Part shown: in pieces, positions 16,151 to 24,338 of the stretch
Layout of the letters: each line of letters begins with the position of its first letter
How positions within the stretch are numbered: position 1 is the first letter of the stretch
Source: Flavobacteriales bacterium
Lineage (GTDB): Bacteria; Bacteroidota; Bacteroidia; Flavobacteriales_D; Sanyastnellaceae
Length of the DNA stretch: 32,826 nucleotides
Reading direction: 5' to 3'
NCBI GenBank assembly: GCA_029242765.1
Contig: JAQWTJ010000056.1
Span: 1-32,826 of the forward strand
The notes under the pieces: model-generated
Seen by the model: only the letters and a program-made list of their open reading frames with translations
Told to the model about the DNA's origin: nothing
Databases searched by the model: none
Position numbers and translations under genes: made by a program

Positions 16151-17371
16151 ATGTATCCAAACCTATATTTTCTATTCCAAGACCTCTTCGGGCTGGAGTT
16201 CCCCTTTTTGAAACTCGTCAACAGCTTTGGGCTGATGGTGGCCCTGGCTTTTGTGGCCTCGAGTGTGACACTTTCGCGCGAGCTCAAGCGAAAGGGCCAA
16301 GAAGGCTTGCTCAGCTCAACGTTCAAGGAGGTCGAAGTGGGCCATCCGGCGTCACCGCTGGAATTGTTCAGCAGCGGGCTGTTTGGATTTTTGGTCGGCT
16401 ACAAGGTCTTGTGGCTGATGTTAAACGCAGGCACCTTGTTTGATGGCTTGCAGCCGCCGCAGGCTCATTTGTTTTCAGCGCAGGGCTACTGGGGTTTGGG
16501 GCTGCTTTTGGCTGCAGTGATGGCTTATTTGCGCTACCGAGAGGCCGAAGCGCAGAAGCTGGACAAGCCACGGAAAGAGAAGATTGAGATTCTTCCGCAT
16601 CAGCGGACGGCGACCCTCACAATGGTTGCTGCGGTGGGCGGAGTGGCCGGAGCCAAGCTCTTTCACCTCTTGGAGTACCCTGAGGAGTTGGTGCAGTTTT
16701 TCACGGACCCCTCTCTGCAGAGCTTCTTGGGCGGATTGACCATTTATGGGGGCTTGATTGTGGGCGGCTTGTCCGTAGCGTGGTACAGCCGCAAACACGG
16801 ATTGGGGTTCAACGCCTTGTCAGATGCTGTAGCGCCGGGTCTGATGCTCGGCTACGGCGTCGGCCGGATAGGATGTCAAGTCAGCGGCGACGGCGATTGG
16901 GGCATACCCAATACCAGCCCCATGCCCGAGGCCCTCTCTTGGCTTCCAGAGTGGATGTGGTCCTATAATTTCCCGAACAATGTCAATGGGGTGTACGGTC
17001 CGCAGCCCGCAGGCTATACAGGCAAGTTGATTGCAGAGGCCGACCCCTGGCCCATCTTTGAGGGTTTCGGAACCTACCTCTCACCGGGGGTCTACCCCAC
17101 CGCTTTTTACGAAACGCTCATGGCCTTTGCCATTTTTGGCGTCTTGTGGTCAATTCGCAAGCGCCTCAAAGTGCCGGGCATGCTCTTTGCACTCTACCTT
17201 TTTCTCAACGGAATGGAGCGGTTTTGGATTGAGAAAATTCGTGTAAATGTCAAAATGGACTTTTTGGGCCTGCAAATCACGCAAGCTGAATTGATTGCCT
17301 CCTTGATGATGCTCGCTGGAGCTGCTCTGTTTTGGATTCACAAGAAACGAGCACAGGGCCCTGCTCATTAA
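16151..17371 (+). CDS. lgt: Prolipoprotein diacylglyceryl transferase family protein (Bacteroidota variant)
   Basis: A polytopic inner-membrane protein of 406 aa that would transfer diacylglycerol from phosphatidylglycerol to the lipobox cysteine of prelipoproteins. Family features visible are repeated hydrophobic helices, GGLTIYGGLIVGGLSVAWYS (near residues 196-215), GYGVGRIGCQVSGDGDWG (near 235-252) and YPTAFYE (near 317). It is longer than the usual 260-300 aa because of a polar loop at about 130-150 (EAQKLDKPRKEKIEILPHQR) and an insert after the GRIG motif. The position of the E. coli HGG histidine holds Tyr (IYGG) and the usual Asn after GRIG is Cys; both changes recur in related Bacteroidota proteins as I recall them. 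It is called lgt by family; a second, canonical copy elsewhere cannot be excluded. Confidence 0.85.
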   Translation: MYPNLYFLFQDLFGLEFPFLKLVNSFGLMVALAFVASSVTLSRELKRKGQEGLLSSTFKEVEVGHPASPLELFSSGLFGFLVGYKVLWLMLNAGTLFDGLQPPQAHLFSAQGYWGLGLLLAAVMAYLRYREAEAQKLDKPRKEKIEILPHQRTATLTMVAAVGGVAGAKLFHLLEYPEELVQFFTDPSLQSFLGGLTIYGGLIVGGLSVAWYSRKHGLGFNALSDAVAPGLMLGYGVGRIGCQVSGDGDWGIPNTSPMPEALSWLPEWMWSYNFPNNVNGVYGPQPAGYTGKLIAEADPWPIFEGFGTYLSPGVYPTAFYETLMAFAIFGVLWSIRKRLKVPGMLFALYLFLNGMERFWIEKIRVNVKMDFLGLQITQAELIASLMMLAGAALFWIHKKRAQGPAH

Positions 17372-17401
17372 ACTTCTGATGTAAAGCGGCGTTCTTTGAG
17401 C

Positions 17402-17950
17402 GTGACTTCTGCGCAAATGAAAATCGACCCCGCCCATTCTGTACAGACACGGCAAGCGTTTTCAATTTGGGTTGAAGAGAAGTACGCCGTGGTGTATCAC
17501 ACGGTTGTGCGCATGGTGCTTTGCAAGGAGGATGCTCAGGACATTGTACAGATTGTCTTTATCAAGGCTTGGCAAGGGATTGAGAAGTTTGAGGGGCATG
17601 AAAAACAGCTTCATGCTTGGCTCATGCGCATTGCTCACAATGCGGCCATTGACGCCTTGCGCAAAAGAAAGGTGCGCCGAACCGTGTCTCTCGACACCCA
17701 AATGGAGCAGCGCGTGGAGTCTTTGGAATCGGATCCCTTCTTTGACGGGGATGCCGCACTTGCCCATTTGCACGCCGCGTTGGAAACCTTGCCCGACAAA
17801 CAGCGACTGGTTTTCAATTATCGATACTTTGACAACCTGCCCTACGCTGAAATAGCGGAGATCACCGGCACATCAATTGGAGCATTGAAGGCTTCTTACC
17901 ACTTTGCAAAATCAAAGGTTGAAGCGTACGTGTTAAACCACAGTGCTTGA
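17402..17950 (+). CDS. ECF-type RNA polymerase sigma factor
   Basis: A sigma-70 family protein of about 182 aa with region 2 (residues about 20-90: YHTVVRMVLCKEDAQDIVQI, VFIKAWQGIEKF, LHAWLMRIAHNAAIDALRKR) and region 4.2 (about 125-175: LETLPDKQRLVFNYRYFDNL, YAEIAEITGTSIGALKASYH). The absence of regions 1 and 3 marks it as an ECF factor. Starts at TTG 17396, GTG 17402 or ATG 17417 are possible; GTG 17402 lies 3 bases after GTTCTTTG, a partial match to the -7 box. It heads a three-gene unit with a small membrane protein and a Spy/CpxP-like periplasmic protein, an arrangement common in Bacteroidota and thought to sense the envelope. The inducing signal is unknown. Confidence 0.92.
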   Translation: MTSAQMKIDPAHSVQTRQAFSIWVEEKYAVVYHTVVRMVLCKEDAQDIVQIVFIKAWQGIEKFEGHEKQLHAWLMRIAHNAAIDALRKRKVRRTVSLDTQMEQRVESLESDPFFDGDAALAHLHAALETLPDKQRLVFNYRYFDNLPYAEIAEITGTSIGALKASYHFAKSKVEAYVLNHSA

Positions 17951-17980
17951 ATTTCGTTTTCTAACTAGCCCCACAATGCT

Positions 17981-18397
17981 ATGAGTAATCACTCCAATTC
18001 ACCCGAACCCACCGGCCCAACGGATGGTTTTCAGCTCAGTGCTGAAGATTTGAAGACCGGCGTAAAGGGGGTTCTGGCTGCGGTAGATGGTCTGGATGCC
18101 CCACAAGCGAAGACTTTGCGCTTCACCCGGCGTATTTCCTCGCGCAGATCGCGCGTCTTGGTGCCGCTTCTGGCAGCAAGCTTGGTGGGGGCATTTGCCA
18201 TCTACGGATCACTGCGCTTGATGCAGGAGCAGCAATGCCAAACTTTTGCTTGCCTCTTAGAGGACGAAATCCATGAAGTGTCAATCGATGACGTGCTTGA
18301 TCTAGAACAGTATCAAGACCTCTGGGAGGACGCCTTGATGGAGGCCGCTATGGAACTTGACAGTTTTGATGATTTGATGATTGAATTCGAGCAATAA
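17981..18397 (+). CDS. Small single-pass membrane protein, putative anti-sigma partner
   Basis: Not recognised as a named family. It has 138 aa: a polar N-terminal part (1-57) ending in a basic patch (RFTRRISSRRSRV), one membrane segment (about 59-77, LVPLLAASLVGAFAIYGSL) and a strongly acidic C-terminal tail (about 90-138, EDEIHEVSIDDVLDLEQYQD, ending in DDLMIEFEQ). By the positive-inside rule the N-terminus is cytoplasmic and the acidic tail periplasmic. The position between an ECF sigma gene (30 bases upstream) and a Spy-like gene (12 bases downstream) suggests that it binds the sigma factor inside and the Spy-like protein outside. No zinc anti-sigma motif (HxxxCxxC) is present, so the role is inferred from position only. 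Confidence 0.85.
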   Translation: MSNHSNSPEPTGPTDGFQLSAEDLKTGVKGVLAAVDGLDAPQAKTLRFTRRISSRRSRVLVPLLAASLVGAFAIYGSLRLMQEQQCQTFACLLEDEIHEVSIDDVLDLEQYQDLWEDALMEAAMELDSFDDLMIEFEQ

Positions 18398-18409
18398 ATA
18401 CCTAACAAC

Positions 18410-18946
18410 ATGTCTATAAACACAACACCCTACCGCACTCTGCTACTTTTTATGGGCCTGCTCTTCGGATCGCTTTCATTGGCGGCCCAACCCGGTCGAG
18501 GTGCGCCTGACGGTGATAATCGAGAAGGTCGAGCAGAGCGCATGGAGAAATTCCATATCGCTTATTTGACGCAAGAATTGGACTTCACAACGGAAGAAGC
18601 TCAGAAATTCTGGCCCCTGTTCAATGCAAATGAGGCTAGCAAGAAGGCGCTTGAATCCCGGCGCAAAAAGATCCTGGAGGGGTTTGCGGACGATAAGAGG
18701 GGGACTTCTTCAGAAGTCCAGACGAGCCTGGAACGTGTGCGAGAAATTGAAGTGCAATTGGTCAATCTGCGGTACGCTTTCGCCTTGGAATTGGTCGAGG
18801 CCTTTGATGCCGAAATGGCCATTGGTTTTATGGAAGCCCAAAAGGGTTTTCGCAGGGCCATGCTAGATGCAGTGCGTCAGCAGGGCAAGCCGCCTGGGAA
18901 GTCTGGAAATACAGGCCGGCCTGCTGGGCGAAACCGCCAGCGCTGA
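18410..18946 (+). CDS. Spy/CpxP-like periplasmic protein of the ECF unit
   Basis: A 178-aa protein with a signal peptide (YRTLLLFMGLLFGSLSLAAQ, cleaved near residue 27) and a helical, charged mature part. It has YLTQELDFTTEEAQKFWPLF, a Spy/CpxP-like 'L-x-L-T-x-E-x-A' pattern, followed by long helices rich in Glu, Arg and Lys (residues about 70-155) and a basic Gly/Pro/Arg tail. Family members are periplasmic chaperones or stress sensors. It ends the sigma-factor unit (12 bases after the previous gene), where it probably acts as the envelope sensor. The DEAD-box gene converges on it with only 15 bases between the stops. Confidence 0.85.
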   Translation: MSINTTPYRTLLLFMGLLFGSLSLAAQPGRGAPDGDNREGRAERMEKFHIAYLTQELDFTTEEAQKFWPLFNANEASKKALESRRKKILEGFADDKRGTSSEVQTSLERVREIEVQLVNLRYAFALELVEAFDAEMAIGFMEAQKGFRRAMLDAVRQQGKPPGKSGNTGRPAGRNRQR

Positions 18947-18961
18947 CGGCTAGAGTTGACC

Positions 18962-20335
18962 TTATTGCGCGCTACCGCCCCGGCGGTTGCGATCGCCTCC
19001 ACCTCCACCGCCGCGGCTTCGGTTTCCACCGGAGCCGCTGCCGTTTCTGCGTCCACCACCCCCGCTGTTTCTACGTCCACCGCCGCCACCGTGACGTCCA
19101 CCGCCTCCGTGCCGGCCCCGTCCGCTTCCTCGGTAGTTCGGGTCGTAGGTCGGCCCTTCTCCCAATTCAGAGGGCATGGGCAGTTTGCGTACCTCAGAGC
19201 CGATTAGTTGTTCGATCTTCGAGAAGGTACGGAACTCGTCGGGCTTGATCAAAGTGATGGCCATGCCTGATTTTGAAGCGCGAGCTGTCCGGCCGATCCG
19301 GTGCACGTAATCTTCTTCGTTTGGCGGCACATCGTAATTGATTACCAACTCAATGTCGTCAATGTCGATGCCTCGGCTCACCACATCGGTGGCCACCAAG
19401 ACCGTGATCTTTCGATTGCGGAAATTGCGGAGCGTCTCCTCACGGTCTTTTTGCTCGAGGTCCGAGCTAATCGTGCCCACGTTCACACCGGCTTTTTTTA
19501 GCGAGCGAGCAATGATGTTCACTGAGCGCTTTCGGCTTGAGAACACCAAAACGCTTTTTAAGTCACGGTCTTTCAGCAAATGCACGAGAAGCTGTGGTTT
19601 CGTGTCCTCATGCACAGGGTATGCCACCTGGATCACGCCTTCTGCCGGCTTGCTCAGTGCGATCTGAATCGTCTTGGGATTATTGAGCATCTTGCTCGCC
19701 AAGTCGTGGATACGCTGCGGCATCGTGGCTGAGAAAAGCAAGGTTTGACGCTCGGGACTGCAGTGCTCGGCTATCCGGTTGATGTCGCCTAAAAATCCCA
19801 TGTCCAGCATACGGTCCGCCTCGTCAAGGATTAAAACGTCAAGCTTGGAAAAGTCCACATAGCCCAGGTTCAAGTGGGAAATCAATCGGCCGGGCGTCAC
19901 TATGACGATGTCCACTCCGGTGGTCAAGGCCTTCTTTTCACGATCAAAATCCTGCCCCGACCCTCCGCCGTAAATGGCGACAGACGAAATGCCTGCGTAG
20001 TAACCGAAGCCCTCGATGGCTTGGTCAATCTGCATGGCCAGCTCACGCGTTGGCGTGATGATTAGTGCTTTGACGTGGTCGCCTCCGTTGCGCACAATGT
20101 TGTGCATGGTGGGCAGCACGAAGGCTGCGGTTTTTCCCGTCCCAGTCTGGGCGACGCCGATGAGGTCGCGCCCCTCAACAATGTGAGGAATGGCAGCTGC
20201 TTGAATGGGGGTGGCGTCCTTGAACCCCATAGAAGACAAGCCATCCAAGATGGTCTCGTCCAACGGCAACTCTTCAAAGGGACAGCCTTGCGGCTTTTCG
20301 GAGGTTTCCGCCTCCGGGCTCTTGCTTTCTTCCAT
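18962..20335 (-). CDS. DEAD-box ATP-dependent RNA helicase with Gly/Arg-rich tail (RhlE-like)
   Basis: A cytosolic RNA helicase of 457 aa. Visible motifs are the Q motif region (GFKDATPIQAA, 37-47), motif I AQTGTGKT (62-69), PTRELAMQ, motif II DEADRMLDMG, motif III FSATMP, and motif VI HRIGRTARA (near 345). The last 55 or so residues are almost only Gly, Arg, Ser, Asn and His (RGG-type), which in other helicases helps bind RNA. The RhlE/DeaD group remodels rRNA and mRNA, often during ribosome assembly or in the cold. A GAACTTTG octamer (five of six matches to TAnnTTTG) lies 11 bases before the ATG at 20347-20354 on the reverse strand. The exact substrate is not evident. Confidence 0.95.
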   Translation of the reverse strand: MEESKSPEAETSEKPQGCPFEELPLDETILDGLSSMGFKDATPIQAAAIPHIVEGRDLIGVAQTGTGKTAAFVLPTMHNIVRNGGDHVKALIITPTRELAMQIDQAIEGFGYYAGISSVAIYGGGSGQDFDREKKALTTGVDIVIVTPGRLISHLNLGYVDFSKLDVLILDEADRMLDMGFLGDINRIAEHCSPERQTLLFSATMPQRIHDLASKMLNNPKTIQIALSKPAEGVIQVAYPVHEDTKPQLLVHLLKDRDLKSVLVFSSRKRSVNIIARSLKKAGVNVGTISSDLEQKDREETLRNFRNRKITVLVATDVVSRGIDIDDIELVINYDVPPNEEDYVHRIGRTARASKSGMAITLIKPDEFRTFSKIEQLIGSEVRKLPMPSELGEGPTYDPNYRGSGRGRHGGGGRHGGGGGRRNSGGGGRRNGSGSGGNRSRGGGGGGDRNRRGGSAQ

Positions 20336-20346
20336 AGTATATTCTG

Positions 20347-20354
20347 CAAAGTTC
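20347..20354 (-). promoter_or_regulatory. -7-like element (GAACTTTG) for the DEAD-box gene
   Basis: On the reverse strand GAACTTTG matches TAnnTTTG except for the first base and lies 11 bases before the helicase ATG. A TTG is 24 bases further upstream, slightly more than the usual spacing. The divergent region 20336-20449 (114 bases) must also hold the promoter of the PKD protein, for which no clear element is seen. Confidence 0.35.
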
Positions 20355-20449
20355 GCCCATAACTGCTCACCTGCCGCGCAACCTCTCCCGAAGATTTCGG
20401 TTTCTATTTACACGTGATTGCTTAATCATTCACGACCTTGCTTATCCCA

Positions 20450-23128
20450 ATGCGTTTAGCAAACTTCATCCCGGCCGTGCTGTGTCTCCTGTTGTGGGCT
20501 CTTTCTGTGGGGGAGTCTCAGGCCACGCATATTGTAGGCGGTGAGATTTCGTACACCGACTTGGGCAGTGGTTTGTACCAAATTCGTTTGACGGTCTACC
20601 GGGATTGCGGCCCAGCGAACGTGAACGGCACGGGCTTTGACGACTACGCAAAAGTTGGAATTTTCGATGACAACGGCCTGTACGAGCTGATGGAAGTTCC
20701 ACTTTCAAGTACCAATGTTTCGATGGTCCCCGTGGTGATGACCAATCCTTGCGGTACGCCTCCGCCCGATGTTTGCGTGGAGCAGGCCGTTTACATTGCC
20801 AACGCTTTCTTGCCGGCTATCCCGCAGGGGTACACCCTGTCCTACCAGCGCTGTTGCCGCAACCCCTCTATTGTAAACATCGTGGCGCCCGAAGACGCCG
20901 GTGCCACATTCACCACACAAATTCCAGGCACCGATATCACCAATGACGCCAACTCGAGCCCGGTTTTTAATAGTCTGCCGCCGGTGGCCTTGTGCGCGGA
21001 CTTTGAATTTATGTTCGACCACGGCGCCACGGACGCCGACGGCGACGAGCTCGTTTATACCATGTGCACACCCTTGCACGGCGCCTCACCCGATAATCCT
21101 GCGCCGAATCCTGTCGCACCGCCCTATACGACGGTGAATTGGGCTGCAGGATTCAGCGCAACCAATCCCATCACGGCCGACCCCGACTTCGCTATCGACC
21201 CCGTCACGGGCATGATGACCGGCACGCCCACAGCTGCGGGCCAATACATCATCGGCGTGTGCGTCGAGGAATGGCGCGATGGTGTGCTGCTCAGTACGAG
21301 CAACCGCGATTTCCAGTTCAACGTCACGATCTGCGACCCGAACATCATCAGCGCTGTGGCCAACCAAGCAGCTGATCAGCTCTGCATCGGGGAATCCATG
21401 ACCTTCACAAATTTTTCGATAAATGGCACCTTTTTTCTCTGGGACTTCGGCGTGCCAGGCACCGATGCGGACACCTCGAATTTGGAGTCGCCTACATTCA
21501 CCTTCCCCGCCCCGGGCAGCTACACAGTCACGCTTATAGCCAATCCGGGTTGGCCCTGTGCTGACATCTCTTCTGAGGTGTACGAGGTGTTCTCTCCTCC
21601 CGTCCCCGAGGTGCAAATTGACAACTACGACTGTGCGGCTGCAGGTGAGGAATTCTACACCTTCTCCACCGTTGCGCCCTACCCTGAAGCGGATCTTGTT
21701 TGGGATTTTGGCTCCCAAGCGAACCCTCAGTTCTCAAACCTCGACGCTCCCTCGGGCATCCTCTTTACAGATGGCATCGTTCAGGCTTCAGTGTCGGTAA
21801 CGGAAAATGGTTGCGGGGGTGAAGGGGCCTTTGACTTTGTGGATCCGGGCCCGCCGACGGCGCTTATTTTGCCTCAAGACGAATTTTGTGCCGGCTTTAC
21901 TTTTGACTTTGTTCAGGAAGCGGACAATGCCACAGGGTACCTGTGGGACTTTGGGCTGCCGGGTGATCAGGACTTTAGTTATGACGCCTTTCCGACGTTC
22001 ACCTTCCCTGACACGGGCCATTTTGAGGTGACGCTAATTGCCGAGGGCACGTACCATTGCCCGGATACGGCGACGCAAGTTTTCGAAGTGTATTGGTTGC
22101 TGAATCCGTGGTTCAATCCACCGGACCCCGATTGCTTTTTGACGCACAATTTTAACCTGTCGGTTGAAGGCGTGGTGGACCCGCAGGCCACGTACAGTTG
22201 GGATTTTGGCGGTGCTGCTTCAGGCAATTCCAACGGTGGATCGGTCAGCAATCTTGTCTATGATGAACCGGGCGTGTACACCGTTGAGCTCACGGTGAGC
22301 GGCAACGGCTGCGAAGTGAATTACGATGAGCAAGTGGAGGTCATCCTCGATCCCATAGTCAGTTTTGAGGCGGGCCCGCCGAGCGGTTGCCCGCCCCATC
22401 CTGTGTCCTATCAAAACCAGTCGGCCACCACTACGGTCGCGAACTACACGTGGCACTTTGGAGACGGCACCACCAGCACTTTTCCCACGCCCACGCATGT
22501 CTACCTCGCTCCGGGGCAGTACACGGTGACTTTGGAGATGAGCACGGGCGGCTATTGTGCGCAGGAATTGGCCATGACCCAAACGAACATCATCACGGTG
22601 CATCCGTCGCCCCAAGCCGGCTTTGATGTGGAACCAAACGCCGTCGATATTTTGGAGCCTCAGGTGGAGGTGGTCGATGAAAGTGAGGGCGCAAATCAGG
22701 TGTATTACAGCTTCGGAGACGGCGGCTCGAGCACGGATCCCAATTTGCTGTACGAATATTCGGCGGGAGGATTGTTCTGGATTACGCAAACGGTCGTCAA
22801 CGCCTACGGTTGTACGGATGTAGCCCAAGGGCAAGTGGCGGTGAACGGCTCGCTCTTTTACGCGCCCAACACCTTCACCCCGAACAACGACGGCATCAAC
22901 GACGTGTGGTTGCCGCTGGTGACGGGTTCTACGAGCTATCGTCTCGAAATATTTGATCGCTGGGGCGTAAAAATCTTTGAGACCTTCAACGCGGAGGCCC
23001 CTTGGCTGGGCAATGTTTTGAACGGCGAACATTTCGCTCCGGACGGCATGTATTCGTACCGGGTTTGGATGGAAGACCAGATCAAGATGCCGTCGGAGTA
23101 CGCCGGTACGATTCTGCTGTTCCGTTGA
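20450..23128 (+). CDS. PKD-repeat surface protein with T9SS type B (gliding-motility-type) C-terminal domain
   Basis: An 892-aa secreted protein. A signal peptide (MRLANFIPAVLCLLLWALSV…SQA) is followed by ATHIVGGEISYTDLGSG, an N-terminal module common in large Bacteroidota surface proteins. Several PKD-like domains follow, recognised by YLWDFG or TWHFGDGT with PGSYTVTL, PGVYTVEL or PGQYTVTL (around residues 320-760). The final 90 residues (FYAPNTFTPNNDGINDVW, IFDRWGVKIFET, PDGMYSYRVW, EYAGTILLFR) form the type B sorting domain found in SprB-like adhesins. It is therefore probably an adhesin or surface-layer component exported by T9SS. ATG 20450 is chosen over TTG 20438 because it begins the signal peptide cleanly. 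The many Cys residues suggest disulfide bonds. Confidence 0.92.
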   Translation: MRLANFIPAVLCLLLWALSVGESQATHIVGGEISYTDLGSGLYQIRLTVYRDCGPANVNGTGFDDYAKVGIFDDNGLYELMEVPLSSTNVSMVPVVMTNPCGTPPPDVCVEQAVYIANAFLPAIPQGYTLSYQRCCRNPSIVNIVAPEDAGATFTTQIPGTDITNDANSSPVFNSLPPVALCADFEFMFDHGATDADGDELVYTMCTPLHGASPDNPAPNPVAPPYTTVNWAAGFSATNPITADPDFAIDPVTGMMTGTPTAAGQYIIGVCVEEWRDGVLLSTSNRDFQFNVTICDPNIISAVANQAADQLCIGESMTFTNFSINGTFFLWDFGVPGTDADTSNLESPTFTFPAPGSYTVTLIANPGWPCADISSEVYEVFSPPVPEVQIDNYDCAAAGEEFYTFSTVAPYPEADLVWDFGSQANPQFSNLDAPSGILFTDGIVQASVSVTENGCGGEGAFDFVDPGPPTALILPQDEFCAGFTFDFVQEADNATGYLWDFGLPGDQDFSYDAFPTFTFPDTGHFEVTLIAEGTYHCPDTATQVFEVYWLLNPWFNPPDPDCFLTHNFNLSVEGVVDPQATYSWDFGGAASGNSNGGSVSNLVYDEPGVYTVELTVSGNGCEVNYDEQVEVILDPIVSFEAGPPSGCPPHPVSYQNQSATTTVANYTWHFGDGTTSTFPTPTHVYLAPGQYTVTLEMSTGGYCAQELAMTQTNIITVHPSPQAGFDVEPNAVDILEPQVEVVDESEGANQVYYSFGDGGSSTDPNLLYEYSAGGLFWITQTVVNAYGCTDVAQGQVAVNGSLFYAPNTFTPNNDGINDVWLPLVTGSTSYRLEIFDRWGVKIFETFNAEAPWLGNVLNGEHFAPDGMYSYRVWMEDQIKMPSEYAGTILLFR

Positions 23129-23144
23129 GTTCACTATCTTGAGC

Positions 23145-23162
23145 CTCGGCTGATTGGCCGAG
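23145..23162 (+). terminator. Short GC hairpin after the PKD protein gene
   Basis: CTCGGC (23145-23150), a 6-base loop and GCCGAG (23157-23162) form a perfect 6-bp stem 17 bases after the stop codon and 23 bases before the DUF3276 start. No T-run follows, so it is at best a weak terminator and could instead be a structure in the DUF3276 leader. Confidence 0.3.
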
Positions 23163-23185
23163 AAACAGAGGATTAAGTAGCAGAA

Positions 23186-23527
23186 ATGATGGAAGGGGAA
23201 GAAAATATCAAGGGCGGCCGCAAGGAAAAGCGTCAGGACAGTGTGCACACCAATGCCGTACGTGCCGGCAAGCGAACATATTTTTTTGACGTGCGATCCA
23301 CGCGAGGCAAGGACTTGTACTTGACAATCACGGAGAGCAAGCGGCATATGCACGGTTCGGGGGATGTCACGTACGAGAAGCATAAGATTTTCCTCTACAA
23401 GGAGGACTTTGAGAAGTTTCGTGAGGGTTTCGTCGATGCGCTTGAGCACATTGCTGAACTGCAAGAGTCTGATGAGTTTTTGAGCCAAGATGAAGGCCAA
23501 CACCGCCAGGTGGAGGAGGCCGAGTGA
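23186..23527 (+). CDS. PUR-alpha-like DNA/RNA-binding protein (DUF3276)
   Basis: A 113-aa protein of the bacterial PUR-domain family, whose studied member BpuR of Borrelia binds DNA and RNA. The core is visible: TYFFDVRSTRGKDLYLTITE (about residues 32-51), SKRHM, then KHKIFLYKEDFEKFREGF (about 71-88). The N-terminus is basic and the C-terminus acidic (EFLSQDEGQHRQVEEAE). The domain is widespread in Bacteroidota as a small stand-alone protein and may regulate transcription or translation. It lies between a PKD surface protein and a UPF0173 gene and probably has its own promoter. Two adjacent ATGs (23186, 23189) could each serve as start. Confidence 0.9.
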   Translation: MMEGEENIKGGRKEKRQDSVHTNAVRAGKRTYFFDVRSTRGKDLYLTITESKRHMHGSGDVTYEKHKIFLYKEDFEKFREGFVDALEHIAELQESDEFLSQDEGQHRQVEEAE

Positions 23528-23627
23528 ACCGCTACGTGTCCGAGTGACGCGCTTTTGAACGGCCAATTGTGAGCCGAACGTGGGCTTGGTGTGGATAAGT
23601 CCGCCCCGCCTCGCAAGCCGGGCCGCC

Positions 23628-23635
23628 TACCTTTG
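23628..23635 (+). promoter_or_regulatory. Bacteroidota -7 promoter element (TACCTTTG) for the UPF0173 gene
   Basis: TACCTTTG matches TAnnTTTG at all fixed positions and ends 7 bases before ATG 23643. The 115-base gap 23528-23642 otherwise holds no gene or clear terminator. An in-frame GTG (23637) lies one base after the box and would be upstream of any likely transcript start, so ATG 23643 is preferred. Confidence 0.5.
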
Positions 23636-23642
23636 AGTGGGC

Positions 23643-24332
23643 ATGGAAATCACGTACTACGGGCACAGTTGCTTCGGCATCGCATACGGCAAGACTGCAT
23701 TGCTGATTGATCCGTTTATTCGGCCGAACTCGCTCGCTTCGCACATTGATGTCGATGCGCTTGAGCCCACCCACATCTTGCTTACCCATGGCCACGCTGA
23801 TCACGTGGCGGATGCTGAAGACATTTCACGACGTACGGGCGCTGCAATTCTGGCCGCGTTTGAAGTGTGCAATTGGTATGAGGCGCGTGGAATTGAGCAG
23901 CTCATGCCGTGCAATCACGGCGGCGTGTTTCAATTGGATGGCGGCGAAGTAAGCGTGCGTTCGGTGGCCGCTGTGCATTCTTCTGCGATGCCTGACGGTG
24001 CATACGGAGGTCAGCCGATGGGCTTTATCATCGAGGCCGGAGGTCGACGGGTGTATTGTGCAGGCGACACGGCATTGACTATGGAAATGGAACTGATCGG
24101 CCGGCATTGGACTCCTGATGTGGCGCTCCTGCCAATTGGTGATTGCTTCACGATGGGCGTCACAGATGCGATTTTTGCGGCCGGCATGGTGAAATGCAAG
24201 CATGTGATTGGTTCCCATTATGACACCTTTCCTCCCATTAAAATTGACCGCGATGCGGCTGCTGCTCAATTTCAGGCGGCGGGCTGCGTTCTCGACTTGC
24301 TCGAGATTGGCGCAACGACAACATTAAACTGA
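23643..24332 (+). CDS. UPF0173-type metal-dependent hydrolase (metallo-beta-lactamase fold)
   Basis: A 229-aa protein with the MBL-fold metal motif HGHADHVAD (near residue 48), an N-terminal MEITYYGHSCF typical of UPF0173/UlaG-like hydrolases, CAGDTAL with a metal-binding Asp, and GSHYDTFPPI near the C-terminus. The family is soluble and its substrate is not established, though related UlaG is a lactonase. ATG 23643 gives the family N-terminus; the frame allows GTG two codons earlier. The parA gene follows after only 6 bases, so partition-gene transcripts may begin at the promoter of this gene. Confidence 0.92.
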   Translation: MEITYYGHSCFGIAYGKTALLIDPFIRPNSLASHIDVDALEPTHILLTHGHADHVADAEDISRRTGAAILAAFEVCNWYEARGIEQLMPCNHGGVFQLDGGEVSVRSVAAVHSSAMPDGAYGGQPMGFIIEAGGRRVYCAGDTALTMEMELIGRHWTPDVALLPIGDCFTMGVTDAIFAAGMVKCKHVIGSHYDTFPPIKIDRDAAAAQFQAAGCVLDLLEIGATTTLN

Positions 24333-24338
24333 ATTAAT

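Noticed and set aside
18877-19207. Short Ala/Thr/Ser/Val-rich frames on both strands near the end of the helicase gene
   Set aside because: They arise from reading the Gly-rich tail repeats of the helicase in other frames; low complexity only.
22220-23566. 448-codon open frame on the reverse strand under the PKD protein and DUF3276
   Set aside because: It lies antisense to two genes with strong domain matches, crosses their intergenic gap, and its translation shows no recognisable domain. High GC content lowers stop frequency on the opposite strand.
23528-23642. 115-base gap after DUF3276 examined for a tRNA or small RNA
   Set aside because: No cloverleaf, T-loop (GTTCRANNC) or strong hairpin is present; only a 4-bp stem and the UPF0173 promoter element are seen.
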